DNA from: Nisaea nitritireducens
Lineage (GTDB): Bacteria > Pseudomonadota > Alphaproteobacteria > Thalassobaculales > Thalassobaculaceae
Reading direction: 5' to 3'
Length of the DNA stretch: 64,000 nucleotides
NCBI RefSeq assembly: GCF_014904795.1
Contig: NZ_JACZFS010000040.1
Coordinates: 1-64,000 of the forward strand
Shown: positions 11,656-20,954 of the stretch, in pieces
How the letters are laid out: each line of letters begins with the position of its first letter
How positions within the stretch are numbered: the stretch's first letter is position 1
Notes under the pieces: model-generated
Database searches by the model: none
What the model saw: the letters and a program-made list of their open reading frames with translations, nothing else
What the model was told of the DNA's origin: nothing
Made by a program: the position numbers and the translations under genes

Positions 11656-13122
11656 TCAGTCTGTGACTGTGTAAGTCAGCAGAGTTTCGTCCAATGGGAT
11701 GTTCCGGGCGATTTTGCCGAACGGTCCAAGGCTCGGTGCCTCGGTCCCATTTACGGAAATTTTCAGGGCTCCGGCATTCCCGGTGAAGAGCTTCAAGCCG
11801 GTGCGGGCCGGAACCTTGTATTGTTCGCCCTTGCGCAGAATGCGTGTCAGCAACGGTGAGGCATCGGTGCCGCGGACCTGGACCCAACTGTCGTCTGTCG
11901 CGCTGATCACGATAAGTGGCCCGGCGACGGTAGAAGCAGGTTTCGGCTTGCTGTCGATTGCCGCCGCTTCTGCTTCGACAACGGACCGGCTGGTCGTTGT
12001 CGCCGCCTGAAGGGGCACTTCAGGGATGGCGGGAATGTCGGTTGTTCCGGACGCAGGAGCGGGTTCCGGTATGCTGGCAACCTGAACTGCGGCCGTTGTG
12101 TCTTCCGTGGCTGCTGTATCAACCGGTGCCGACGCTTCCGTGACTGGTTCGGTAGCGGTGATCGTTTCGCCGCTCGGAGGGGCGGCGGCTATCTCGGCGG
12201 CCTCTTCGGCGCCGGTATTTGTCGTTGAAGCAATTTCGGGCGCTGCCGGAGTCGTATCCGTGGCGGTTACCGCAGCTGCAGGCGTCTCGGCCTGTTGAGT
12301 GGGTTCCTGGCTCACTGATGCTACGACCGGTGCCGGTGTCGTACCGGTGACGGGTTCAGTCTCCGGCTTCGACGGCGCGGCTTCAGAGGCGGCCTGGATT
12401 GGTGCGGAGGGCGCTTTGCTGGCCGCCGGTGTCTTCGTTACGGCGATCGCTGCGGTCGGCTGGGGCGCGACGGGGGCACTCTCTGCCGCAGCGGGCGTGT
12501 TGATTGCAGGCTCTTCAAGCAGGAAGGCCAGACGATCCGGAATGCCCGGCGTCAGCTCGGAGACTGCGGTTTCCGAGGTCGAGAAATAATACCAGCCGCC
12601 ATAGCTGAGCGCGGCAAGCAGAACGCCGGCAAAAACCAGGGCGCCTCCCGGCACTTTCCCTTCCGGTGCAGGTGAGGGGAAGGAAAGCTGAGTGGGCTCC
12701 TGAAGCTTTTTGGCTTCGGCCTTGAAGTCGGCAATCAGTGTATCTTGGTCAAGATCCAGAAGCTGGGCATAGCTGCGGACATATCCGATGGCATATGTCA
12801 GTCCTGGAAGACTATCGAAATCGCCCTCTTCCAAGGCTTCAAGATAACTGCGCTGAATTCGTAATTGCTGCGCGATATCCTGAAGAGAAAGCTCTCTTTC
12901 GACACGATTGTGGCGAAGCAATTCACCAACCGCAGAAGCAGATTCCGCCTCGGCGTTCAGCCAAGGCTCTGCTGATTTGGATTTCGTTGCCTTGAGGGCA
13001 ATGTCCGTAGGCGCGACAGCCACTGCTGTCACCACGGGAGACATGCGTTCCTCGGCTTTTGACTTCGCGGCATCTTCGATGTGCTGAAGTCTCAACTTTG
13101 CTTTTGCGCTCATATCATCCAC
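11656..13122 (-). CDS. rodZ: RodZ-like cytoskeletal/helix-turn-helix membrane protein
   Basis: A 488-residue inner-membrane protein. A cytoplasmic XRE-type helix-turn-helix domain spans about 65-135 (GELLRHNRVERELSLQDIA, then IQRSYLEALEEGDF). One transmembrane segment lies at 157-180, followed by a long low-complexity linker rich in A, P, T and E, and a C-terminal beta domain (about 405-488, DUF4115 type, VIVISATDDSWVQVRGTDAS). That layout is that of RodZ, which links MreB filaments to the cell-wall machinery; binding to MreB is inferred. The position just upstream of ispG is conserved in many proteobacteria. The first 55 residues are an unusual K/S/A-rich extension. Confidence 0.85.
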   Translation of the reverse strand: MDDMSAKAKLRLQHIEDAAKSKAEERMSPVVTAVAVAPTDIALKATKSKSAEPWLNAEAESASAVGELLRHNRVERELSLQDIAQQLRIQRSYLEALEEGDFDSLPGLTYAIGYVRSYAQLLDLDQDTLIADFKAEAKKLQEPTQLSFPSPAPEGKVPGGALVFAGVLLAALSYGGWYYFSTSETAVSELTPGIPDRLAFLLEEPAINTPAAAESAPVAPQPTAAIAVTKTPAASKAPSAPIQAASEAAPSKPETEPVTGTTPAPVVASVSQEPTQQAETPAAAVTATDTTPAAPEIASTTNTGAEEAAEIAAAPPSGETITATEPVTEASAPVDTAATEDTTAAVQVASIPEPAPASGTTDIPAIPEVPLQAATTTSRSVVEAEAAAIDSKPKPASTVAGPLIVISATDDSWVQVRGTDASPLLTRILRKGEQYKVPARTGLKLFTGNAGALKISVNGTEAPSLGPFGKIARNIPLDETLLTYTVTD

Positions 13123-13286
13123 GACCTAATTGCCCGCGAATATTGCGTCTTCCTCAGTCCACAATTTCAGCAGTAACTATTTCGAAAAACTGACCGCGTC
13201 ACCATGGAGTAACCAGGCTTGAAAGCCAAGTTAGAATAAATTCTCCAATGAATCAATGATCTATTCGGATTTTTCGATCCGAAGAC

Positions 13287-15560
13287 TCATGCGGGTACCT
13301 GATGATCGCGGGCAAATGCCTTTAAATTCTCCACCAATCGGCCCTCTCGTGTTTCCAGTAAATTTGACATAAGTATTTGCAAGTCATTGTAATTCAATGA
13401 CCTTATAGTTTCCTTTACCGGGCCTATCGAGGCCGCCGCCATCGACAATCTGTGATACCCGATTCCGACTAGGGCCATTGCGCCAATTCTCGATCCAGCC
13501 ATCTCTCCACATAAAGTCAATGGCTTATCGTGCTTTTTACATGCATTGGATATATTTCTGAGCAGCCTCAGGAAGGGAACGGACACGGCATCGTAACGAT
13601 GAGTTACGCGCTGGTCCCCACGGTCCGCTGCGAAGAAGAACTGTTGTAGATCGTTGCTCCCTACAGAGAGAAAGTCGACACGGCGCAAGATTTCGGGAAG
13701 TTGCCAGGCAAGAGAGGGTACTTCCAGCATGCTGCCGAGGCGAAGTTTCGACGGAAGTACTTCGCCAAGGCGCAATGCACGTTCCAGCTCCCTGTCGAGG
13801 ATTGAACGCGCGGCATCGAATTCTCCCACGGTGGAAACCATGGGGAACATCAGGTCGACCGGGGCGCCTGCCGCTGCCCGCAGGATCGCGCGGATCTGGT
13901 TCCGCAACAGGCTCGGGTGATCGACCGATATCCGGATCGAGCGCCAGCCGAGGGCGGGATTGTCTCCGGGGTCGTGATCGAATGCCTGAATATTCTTGTC
14001 GCCACCTGCATCCAGTGTGCGGAAGGTGACAGGGCGACCGCCGGCGGCATCGAGGACACGGCGATAGACGTCCGTCTGTTGCGACACGTCCGGGATGTCG
14101 CGACGGACCATGAAGGGGATCTCGGTCCGGTAAAGCCCGATCCCCTCGGCGCCGGTCGCGTCGAGTTGCTGCAGGTCGAACATTAAACCGACATTCAGCA
14201 ACAGGCTGATATCGACACCATCCAGCGTCCGGGCCGGCTGGTCGCGGAGTGCCTGGTAGCGTGCTTTGGTTTCTGCCCGGGCGCGGAGACCGGCATGGAA
14301 AGAGTCCTGGACGTCTTCAGTTGGCCGTAGCAGGACCTGGCCGTTGTCGGCATCGATAATCAGGTGGTCGCCCGGATTGACCTCGCTCAGCAGCCCCGGA
14401 ATGTTGCCGAGCACCGGGATGTCCAGAGCCCTTGCGACAATCGCCACATGCGCCGTTGCCGAACCTTCCTCTAGAACCAGTCCGGCGAGGTTCGTGCGGT
14501 CGTAGTCGAGCAGTTCTGCCGGGCCCATGGATCGGGCAACGACGATATAGGGCTGATCGTCGTCGATCGTTCCCGCAGTATCGCCATTCTCTTCTTCGTC
14601 GGCGAGCTGGGCGAGCAGGCGGTTCGTGAGATCCTCGAAATCGGCGAGCCGCTCGCGCAGATAGGGGTTCTGGACCGAGCCGAGGCGGGCCCGCATGTCG
14701 GCGCGTGAGCGTTGCACTGCGGCTTCCGCGGTCAGGCCGTTGTCGATCGCGTCGTTCATTCGGGTCAGCCAGCCGCGGTCATGGGCGATCATGCGGAAGG
14801 TTTCGAGTACGTCACGATGTTCGCCGGCCTCGGCGAGGTCTGGCGCCGAGAGCAGTGTGTCGATGCGTGAGCGCACGCTTTGCATGGCGTTGTCGAGCCG
14901 TTCCTTTTCGATCGCCGGGTTGTCGGCAACGACACGGCGGATCGCGGTGCTCGGTCTGTGGAAATGTGCGATCCCGATCCCGACGCCGGGGGCAACCGAC
15001 TGACCGGCGAGGCGGACGGGGGCATCGTGCTTGTTCTCTTGCCCGTCGAGAACGCCGTTGGCGAGCAGTTCCGCCAGCACCATGGCGAAGGTCTCGAGCG
15101 TCTCGATCTCTTCGTCGGAATACTGCCGGCGGGACCGGTTCTGGACCACCAGCACGCCGAGAACACGGTCGGCGCGCATCACCGGCACGCCGGCGAGGGA
15201 CTGGTAGATCTCTTCGCCGGTTTCCGGGAAATAGGCGAACTTCGGATGGGATTGCGCGTCCGAGAGGGCGAGCGACTGGGCGCGCGCTGCGATGTCGCCG
15301 ACAAGGCCCTCGCCGAAATGCATCAGCGTGCGGTGGACGGCGTCCTTGTTCAGGCCCTCGGTAGAACAGAGCTCCAGCAGGTTATCGGAGCGGCGGACAT
15401 AGATTGAGCAGACCTCTGCGGCCATGTCGGCGCCGATGATCGAGGTGATGCTGTCGAGACGTTCCTGCGGCGCGCGCGTATCCGCCATCACATCGCGCAG
15501 TCTGCGCAACATGGTGCGGGAGTTGCGGCCGAAGCCGTTCTGCTCGACCGCGGCCGTCAT
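13287..15560 (-). CDS. ptsP: Phosphoenolpyruvate-protein phosphotransferase PtsP (EI-Ntr)
   Basis: Enzyme I of the nitrogen-related phosphotransferase system: autophosphorylates from PEP and passes phosphate to NPr, as part of nitrogen/potassium regulation rather than sugar uptake. The 757-residue protein has an N-terminal GAF domain (about 20-165), the HPr-binding and phosphohistidine domains with active His371 in GSATAHVAIVARALDIP, and the PEP-binding TIM barrel containing GIGLYRTEIPFM and SVGSNDLQQF, with the catalytic Cys in LTLCGEMAG. The 3' end, roughly 13287-13570, is clearly AT-richer than the rest. It follows lysC by 3 bases. Confidence 0.96.
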   Translation of the reverse strand: MTAAVEQNGFGRNSRTMLRRLRDVMADTRAPQERLDSITSIIGADMAAEVCSIYVRRSDNLLELCSTEGLNKDAVHRTLMHFGEGLVGDIAARAQSLALSDAQSHPKFAYFPETGEEIYQSLAGVPVMRADRVLGVLVVQNRSRRQYSDEEIETLETFAMVLAELLANGVLDGQENKHDAPVRLAGQSVAPGVGIGIAHFHRPSTAIRRVVADNPAIEKERLDNAMQSVRSRIDTLLSAPDLAEAGEHRDVLETFRMIAHDRGWLTRMNDAIDNGLTAEAAVQRSRADMRARLGSVQNPYLRERLADFEDLTNRLLAQLADEEENGDTAGTIDDDQPYIVVARSMGPAELLDYDRTNLAGLVLEEGSATAHVAIVARALDIPVLGNIPGLLSEVNPGDHLIIDADNGQVLLRPTEDVQDSFHAGLRARAETKARYQALRDQPARTLDGVDISLLLNVGLMFDLQQLDATGAEGIGLYRTEIPFMVRRDIPDVSQQTDVYRRVLDAAGGRPVTFRTLDAGGDKNIQAFDHDPGDNPALGWRSIRISVDHPSLLRNQIRAILRAAAGAPVDLMFPMVSTVGEFDAARSILDRELERALRLGEVLPSKLRLGSMLEVPSLAWQLPEILRRVDFLSVGSNDLQQFFFAADRGDQRVTHRYDAVSVPFLRLLRNISNACKKHDKPLTLCGEMAGSRIGAMALVGIGYHRLSMAAASIGPVKETIRSLNYNDLQILMSNLLETREGRLVENLKAFARDHQVPA

Positions 15561-15563
15561 GCC

Positions 15564-16793
15564 TTAGCTCGCCGGCGGCCCGTCGAGGCCGTATGCAGTG
15601 TGAAGAGCCCGGACCGCCAGTTCAGTATATTCGGCGGCGATCAGGACGCTGACCTTGATCTCCGAAGTCGAGATCACCTGGATGTTGATGCCCTTGTCGG
15701 CCAGAGTGTGGAACATCGTCTTGGCGACGCCCGGCTGGGAGCGCATGCCGACGCCGACGACCGAGACCTTGGCAACGTTCGGGTCCGCGTTGATTTCCTT
15801 GAAGCCGAGTTCGTCCTGCAGCTTTTCCAACACCTGGCGGGCGCGCTCGAGATCGGTCTTGCCGACGGTGAAGGTCATGTCGGTGGTGGCGCCGTCCTCG
15901 GTTACGTTTTGGACGATCATGTCGACGTTGACAGCCGCGTCGGCGAGGCTGCCAAAGATCGATCCGGCGATACCCGGCCGGTCCGGTACATGGCGCACGG
16001 TGACCTTGGCTTCTTCCGGGCTGTAGGCAATGCCGCTGACGATTTGCTGTTCCACGATCTCATCCTCATCACAGACCAGGGTGCCGGGAGCTTCGATGAA
16101 GCTGGAGAGCACCTGGAGTCTGACATTGTGCTGCATGGCAAGCGCGACGGATCGCGTCTCCAGCACCTTGGCCCCCTGGGAGGCCAGTTCCAACATTTCC
16201 TCGTAGGTAATCCGGTCGATCTTTCGGGCCGACGGAACGATCCGCGGATTGGTAGTATAGACGCCATCGACATCCGTGTAGATGTCGCAGCGGTCTGCGT
16301 TGAGCGCTGCGGCGAGGGCAACGGCCGATGTGTCGGATCCGCCTCGGCCGAGCGTGGTGATCCTGTTGTCCGGCCCGATGCCCTGGAAACCCGCGAGGAC
16401 AGCGACCTGTCCTTGCTCGAAGCGTTTTACGATCTCGCCGGTCTCGATGCTTTCGATCCGCGCCTTGCTATGTACCCCGTCGGTCCGGAATGGCAATTGC
16501 CAGGCGAGCCAGGAGCGGGCGTTGACGCCGATATTCTGCAGGGCCATGGACAGCAAGCCGCTGGTCACCTGTTCGCCGGTCGAGACGATGGTGTCGTATT
16601 CGCGGGCGTCATGCAGCACGCTCATCTCGCGCGCATAGCCGACCAGCTGGTTAGTGACCCCGGCCATGGCAGAGACGATGACGGCGACCTCGTTGCCGGC
16701 ATCGACCTCTTTCTTGACCCGCTGAGCCACATTCTTGATGCGTTCAATATCGGCGACGGACGTGCCGCCGAACTTTTGCACGATACGCGCCAT
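15564..16793 (-). CDS. lysC: Aspartate kinase
   Basis: Phosphorylates L-aspartate in the first step to lysine, threonine, methionine and diaminopimelate. The 409-residue protein has the kinase start KFGGTSVADIER (residues 8-19), GRGGSDTSAVALAAAL in the nucleotide site, and two C-terminal ACT domains (about 265-405) that normally give feedback inhibition. It is the single-function form, without a fused homoserine dehydrogenase. It is the first gene of the leftward lysC-ptsP unit and is divergent from ubiG. Confidence 0.97.
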   Translation of the reverse strand: MARIVQKFGGTSVADIERIKNVAQRVKKEVDAGNEVAVIVSAMAGVTNQLVGYAREMSVLHDAREYDTIVSTGEQVTSGLLSMALQNIGVNARSWLAWQLPFRTDGVHSKARIESIETGEIVKRFEQGQVAVLAGFQGIGPDNRITTLGRGGSDTSAVALAAALNADRCDIYTDVDGVYTTNPRIVPSARKIDRITYEEMLELASQGAKVLETRSVALAMQHNVRLQVLSSFIEAPGTLVCDEDEIVEQQIVSGIAYSPEEAKVTVRHVPDRPGIAGSIFGSLADAAVNVDMIVQNVTEDGATTDMTFTVGKTDLERARQVLEKLQDELGFKEINADPNVAKVSVVGVGMRSQPGVAKTMFHTLADKGINIQVISTSEIKVSVLIAAEYTELAVRALHTAYGLDGPPAS

Positions 16794-16930
16794 TTCGTTC
16801 CGCTTTTCAGGAGTGTATCCCCAATGCCCAAAACCGGAACGCGAGCGTTCCTAATGGCTCCCGGCGGGGCTATACATAGCGACACGTCGCTGTCCGGGCA
16901 AGGCCGGGCTCGGTGTTGAATGGAGCACCC

Positions 16931-17692
16931 ATGAACCAGAAGAACGCAGTCGCAAGCACGATCGATCCGGATGATGTCGCCCGCTTCTCCGCTGTGGCGG
17001 CGGAATGGTGGGACATGCAGGGGCCTTTCGCGCCGCTGCATAAATTCACACCGGTCCGCCTTGGACTGATCCGGGAGTGGCTGAGCGACCATTTCGTGCT
17101 TTCAGAAACCGCGGAGGTGCCGTTCGACGGTCTGAAATTGCTCGATATCGGATGCGGTGGCGGTCTGATATCGGAGCCGCTTACCCGACTCGGCGCGGCG
17201 GTGACCGGGATCGATGCCGATGAGCGGACCATCGGGACGGCGCAGGTGCATGCCGAGCAGACAGGTCTCGAGATCGATTACCGGACCTGTCTGGCGGAAG
17301 ACCTTGCCGCTGAAATGCCGGGCGCTTTCGATGCCGTGATCGCCTCCGAAGTGATCGAGCATGTCGCTGACCCGGAGCTTTTCGTGGCATCTCTCGCCAA
17401 GCTGGTCCGTCCGGGCGGCGCTGTCTTCGTCACCACGCTCAACCGGACCATGAAGTCGCTTTTGTTCGGGAAATTCGCAGCCGAATACGTCTTGCGCTGG
17501 GTTCCGGCCGGTACGCACGACTGGCGGCAATTCCTGACACCGGAAGAGTTGCGGGCGTTGTTGACGGAAGCAGGGCTTGTGATGGCGGAGAAGACGGGGA
17601 TCCGGTTCGACCCGCTCGGCGATACCTTCGAACGCTCGTCGGATCTCGGGATCAATTACGCCATGCTGGCGGTCCGTCCGAAAGCAGCCTGA
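16931..17692 (+). CDS. ubiG: Ubiquinone biosynthesis O-methyltransferase UbiG
   Basis: Performs both O-methylations in ubiquinone synthesis. The 253-residue protein has the family start (DDVARFSAVAAEWWDMQGPF), the SAM-binding LDIGCGGGLISEPL, the acidic strand IDADE, and the conserved EVIEHV and TTLNRTMKS segments. I start at the ATG at 16931, which has GGAG 5 bases before it; a possible start 18 bases earlier lacks support. The gene is divergent from lysC and ends directly against the DUF1178 gene: the two stop codons together form TGATCA. Confidence 0.96.
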   Translation: MNQKNAVASTIDPDDVARFSAVAAEWWDMQGPFAPLHKFTPVRLGLIREWLSDHFVLSETAEVPFDGLKLLDIGCGGGLISEPLTRLGAAVTGIDADERTIGTAQVHAEQTGLEIDYRTCLAEDLAAEMPGAFDAVIASEVIEHVADPELFVASLAKLVRPGGAVFVTTLNRTMKSLLFGKFAAEYVLRWVPAGTHDWRQFLTPEELRALLTEAGLVMAEKTGIRFDPLGDTFERSSDLGINYAMLAVRPKAA

Positions 17693-18142
17693 TCAGGCGT
17701 CGCTTTTCGGTAGCCAGGGAATGGCGCCAAAGCCAATCCCTTCGTCCCGCAAGGCTTCTGCTTCCGTAGGGGTGGTTTCGCCATAAATGCCGTGCGGATC
17801 TTTTTCGCCGTAATGAATCTTCCGCGCCTCTTCGGCGAAGTCCTTGCCGACATAGTCGAAATTACTCTCCACCTCGGTGCGGAGCGCGGCGAGCTTCTGG
17901 CGAAGCTCGATCATTTCCTGCGGCACCTCGCTGACCGCAGGCACGGTTTGCTCCGGCGCGCTGTCATCCTTCTTTTTGGAGGAGGAGACATTCGGCGCCA
18001 TCAGGGCTTTGGAGACAGCGGACGAGCCACAGGCCGGGCAGGCCAGCAAACTTGCGTCTGCCTGCTTGTCATAGGTTGCACTATCGCGAAACCAGGCGTC
18101 GAAGCTATGGTCCTTGTCGCAACGCAATCTGTATTTGATCAT
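17693..18142 (-). CDS. DUF1178 protein (zinc-ribbon-like)
   Basis: A 149-residue protein of the alphaproteobacterial DUF1178 family. It starts MIKYRLRCDKDHSFDAWFRDS and has cysteines at 8, 35 and 38 (CPAC), which with a histidine could bind zinc. A central linker is K/S/D-rich. The conserved C-terminal half includes FDYVGKDFAEEARKIHYGE and GIYGETTPTEAEALRDEGI. The function is unknown. It commonly neighbours ubiG or carbon-nitrogen hydrolase genes in this class. It is convergent with ubiG with no gap. Confidence 0.9.
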   Translation of the reverse strand: MIKYRLRCDKDHSFDAWFRDSATYDKQADASLLACPACGSSAVSKALMAPNVSSSKKKDDSAPEQTVPAVSEVPQEMIELRQKLAALRTEVESNFDYVGKDFAEEARKIHYGEKDPHGIYGETTPTEAEALRDEGIGFGAIPWLPKSDA

Positions 18143-18167
18143 CCAACTGACCCACTGTCGTCCTGTC

Positions 18168-18202
18168 AGCTATCAGGTAGCTTTGGCAGCTATCGGGTAG
18201 CA
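18168..18202. promoter_or_regulatory. Two tandem operator-like dyads upstream of the aminotransferase-SDR gene
   Basis: AGCTA-N5-TAGCT (18168-18182, perfect) and AGCTA-N5-TAGCA (18188-18202, one mismatch) repeat at exactly 20 bases, about two DNA turns, so a dimeric regulator could bind both on one face. They lie between the DUF1178 start (18142, leftward) and the fusion gene (18265, rightward), and could act on either. Confidence 0.5.
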
Positions 18203-18264
18203 TGGTGTCGAAATAGTGTAATAATTACTAATTAGCCAGTGTGTCGTTGCGCGGGGGACAGAGT

Positions 18265-20397
18265 GTGATCGATCCGGACGGCAAAACTCTGGGGCAGCGG
18301 GACGCCGCCCATCACCTGCATCCTTTCACGGATAACCGGAGCCTTGCGGAGTCTGGCGGAGCGACCGTGATCGAGCGGGGTGAGGGCTGCTACCTCTGGG
18401 ACGACCAGGGGCATCGCTATCTCGATGCGCTGGCCGGTTTGTGGTGCGTCAATGTCGGTTATGGCCGCAAGGAGCTGGCCGACGTGGCCGCCCGCCAGAT
18501 GCAGCAGCTCGCCTATTACAATACCTTCTTCAATACGACCACGGCACCGACAGCGGAGCTTGCGGAGACGCTGGCAGCGCTGATGCCCGGTCATCTTAAC
18601 ACCGCCCTGTTCGCGAATTCCGGCTCCGAGGTCTGTGACAGTGCGATCCGTCTTGCGCGCTATTACTGGCAGCAGGTTGGCAAGCCTTCGAAGCGGATCG
18701 TGATAGGTCGGGAGGAAGGGTATCACGGCTCCACCCTGGCCACGATCAGTGCTGGCGGTGTCGGTGCGATGCATGAGCAGGGCGGCGCCGGAATGCCGGA
18801 CTTCGCCCATATCATGGCGCCCTACAAGTTCCTTCATGGTCATGACATGGCGGAGGCGGCGTTTGCGAAGCAGGCTGCGCATTCCCTTGAGATCAAGATC
18901 AAGGAGCTCGGCGCCGACAATGTCGCGCTCTTTATCTGCGAGCCGATCCAGGGAGCCGGCGGTCTGATCTTTCCGCCGGAAGGCTACCTGCAGGAAGTTC
19001 AGAGGATTTGTCAGCGGCACGACGTGCTGTTCGTCTTGGACGAGGTCATCAGCGCCTTCGGTCGGCTCGGCGCCTGGTCGGCGGCGGAACTGTATGATCT
19101 CAGTCCCGGTTTCATCACTTTGGCGAAAGGTCTGTCCTCCGGCTACCAGCCGATTTCCGCGCTGATGATCTCGGACCCGATTGCGGACAAACTGCGCGAT
19201 GCAGAGGGTGGGCTAGCTCACGGCTTTACCTATTCCGGGCATCCGGTTGCGGCCGCCGTGGCGCTGGAAAACCTGAATATTCTCAAGCGTGAAAAGCTGG
19301 TCGAGCGGGTCGCGCAGGACATCGGCCCTTATTTCCAGCGTGCGCTTGCCCGCCTTGCTGACCATCCGCTTGTCGGCGAGGTGCGTAGTCTCGGTCTGCT
19401 TGGGGCGGTTGAACTGATCCAGGATAAAGCCCGACACATCCTGTTCGATCCGCCCGGTGTGGTTGCTGCTGTCTGCCGCGAGAACCTCAGGGAGCGGGGC
19501 ATCATCGTGCGGGCGGTGCGGGATACGCTGCTGATCGCCCCGCCATTCGTGGTCACGCATGATCAGGTCGACGATATCGTGGATACGCTCGAAGCAGCAT
19601 TGGAATATATCCGCAAAGAACTCGGGATCATCGCCGAGGAGCAGAAGGCGGCGGAGGCGGTTGAGCATACGGCAAAGCCGCTTGCCGGCAAGGTCGCGCT
19701 TGTCACTGGTGCTTCCCGTGGTATCGGCGCCGAGGTGGCGCGGGTTTTCGCCCGAGCCGGCGCTATGGTTCTGCTTGTCGCACGCGATGCTGACGGACTT
19801 GTTGCCCGGCAGGCCGAAATCGAGGCGGCAGGAGGAACGGCTGTGTCTGTTCCGGCCGATCTGTGCACCCCGCAGGGAATGGCAGACCTGCTGAAAGTCA
19901 TTGAGGATGGCGGCCGGCGGCTCGATGTACTGGTCCTGAATGCGGCGCTGCTCGGTGATCTGAAACCAGTGCCGGATATAGAAAATGCAACCTGGGACGC
20001 CGTTATCGACCTCAACCTCAATGCTGCCTACCGTCTGTTGACCGCCTTGCATCCGATGTTGGCGGTGTCCGACGCGGGCCGCTGCATCTTCGTCACCTCC
20101 GGCGCCGCTCGTGGTAGCCATGCGAACTGGGGCGCCTATGCCGCAAGCAAGGCTGGTCTTGAGGCCATGATGCGTGTCTATGCGGCGGAGAACCGTAAAT
20201 TCGGCATTCGGGCCAATGCCGTGGATCCTGGCGCCATGCGTACCGGGATGCGCGCCTCGGCATTTCCGGACGAGGATCCCGGGGCGGTCACGCCGGTCGA
20301 GGCGGCGGGGCCAGTCTTTCTGCGGCTTGCGGTTCCCGATTGCTCGTTCTCCGGTGCGGTTGTTCCTGTCCTTGATGCTGTCGAGGCTGCGGAATGA
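18265..20397 (+). CDS. Class III aminotransferase fused to short-chain dehydrogenase
   Basis: One uninterrupted frame of about 710 residues encodes two enzymes. Residues 1 to about 455 are a fold-type I PLP aminotransferase of the omega-amino acid/putrescine-pyruvate type: SGSEVCDSAIRLAR, EGYHGSTLATIS, the aspartate in LDEVISAFGR, and PLP lysine 288 in LAKGLSSGYQP. A linker of about 17 residues (EEQKAAEAVEHTAK) joins a full SDR domain with TGASRGIG at 481-488, LNAALLG, and the catalytic YAASK (Tyr625, Lys629). The SDR plus the next gene resemble the SDR-methyltransferase pair often found near purF in Rhodospirillales. The start is a GTG at 18265 with GGGGGA 6 bases upstream; the earlier GTG at 18241 lacks a ribosome site. 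An amine-to-aldehyde-to-alcohol relay is possible but inferred. Confidence 0.88.
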   Translation: MIDPDGKTLGQRDAAHHLHPFTDNRSLAESGGATVIERGEGCYLWDDQGHRYLDALAGLWCVNVGYGRKELADVAARQMQQLAYYNTFFNTTTAPTAELAETLAALMPGHLNTALFANSGSEVCDSAIRLARYYWQQVGKPSKRIVIGREEGYHGSTLATISAGGVGAMHEQGGAGMPDFAHIMAPYKFLHGHDMAEAAFAKQAAHSLEIKIKELGADNVALFICEPIQGAGGLIFPPEGYLQEVQRICQRHDVLFVLDEVISAFGRLGAWSAAELYDLSPGFITLAKGLSSGYQPISALMISDPIADKLRDAEGGLAHGFTYSGHPVAAAVALENLNILKREKLVERVAQDIGPYFQRALARLADHPLVGEVRSLGLLGAVELIQDKARHILFDPPGVVAAVCRENLRERGIIVRAVRDTLLIAPPFVVTHDQVDDIVDTLEAALEYIRKELGIIAEEQKAAEAVEHTAKPLAGKVALVTGASRGIGAEVARVFARAGAMVLLVARDADGLVARQAEIEAAGGTAVSVPADLCTPQGMADLLKVIEDGGRRLDVLVLNAALLGDLKPVPDIENATWDAVIDLNLNAAYRLLTALHPMLAVSDAGRCIFVTSGAARGSHANWGAYAASKAGLEAMMRVYAAENRKFGIRANAVDPGAMRTGMRASAFPDEDPGAVTPVEAAGPVFLRLAVPDCSFSGAVVPVLDAVEAAE

Positions 20398-20954
20398 GCA
20401 AGTCACCGGCCAAAACCGGGACGATCCCGGCAGTATCTGGCTGGGTTGCGCGGTTCGCCGAAATGGTGCCGAAAGAGGCGGAAGTGCTGGATGTGGCTTG
20501 CGGCACGGGGCGTCATGGCCGGTTCTTCCGGGGGCGGGGAAATCCGATTGTAATGCTGGACCGGAACATCGCCCCCATCGCGGATATGGCCGCCGATCCC
20601 GGGGTCCAGCTGGTTGCGTTCGATCTTGAAGCAGGCCGGCCCTGGCCGCTTGCGGACCGGCAGTTCGGCTGCGTTGTTGTCACCAACTATCTGCACCGGC
20701 CGATTATGCGTGACATCGTCTCGGCAGTTGCTCCGGGCGGCATGCTGATCTACGAGACCTTCGCAAGAGGCAATGAAGCTTTTGGCAGGCCACGGAATCC
20801 GGATTTTCTGCTGCACAGTGAAGAACTCCTGATTTTTTGCCGACCTGAACTCAGGGTTATCGCGTTCGAGGACCTCACGGTGACTGTTCCGCAGCCCGCT
20901 TGCATTCAGAGAATCGCGGCCATCCGAAATTTTCCCGAAATCGCTGATATTTAG
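20394..20954 (+). CDS. Class I SAM-dependent methyltransferase
   Basis: A 186-residue methyltransferase of the TehB/UbiE-like fold. The SAM-binding loop is DVACGTGRHGRFF near residue 35, followed by an acidic turn (LDRN), FDLEAGRPWPL, the motif VVVTNYLHRP, and PGGMLIYETFARGNE. The substrate is unknown. Its ATG overlaps the stop of the aminotransferase-SDR gene (ATGA), so it is translationally coupled and probably works in the same process. Confidence 0.88.
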   Translation: MSKSPAKTGTIPAVSGWVARFAEMVPKEAEVLDVACGTGRHGRFFRGRGNPIVMLDRNIAPIADMAADPGVQLVAFDLEAGRPWPLADRQFGCVVVTNYLHRPIMRDIVSAVAPGGMLIYETFARGNEAFGRPRNPDFLLHSEELLIFCRPELRVIAFEDLTVTVPQPACIQRIAAIRNFPEIADI

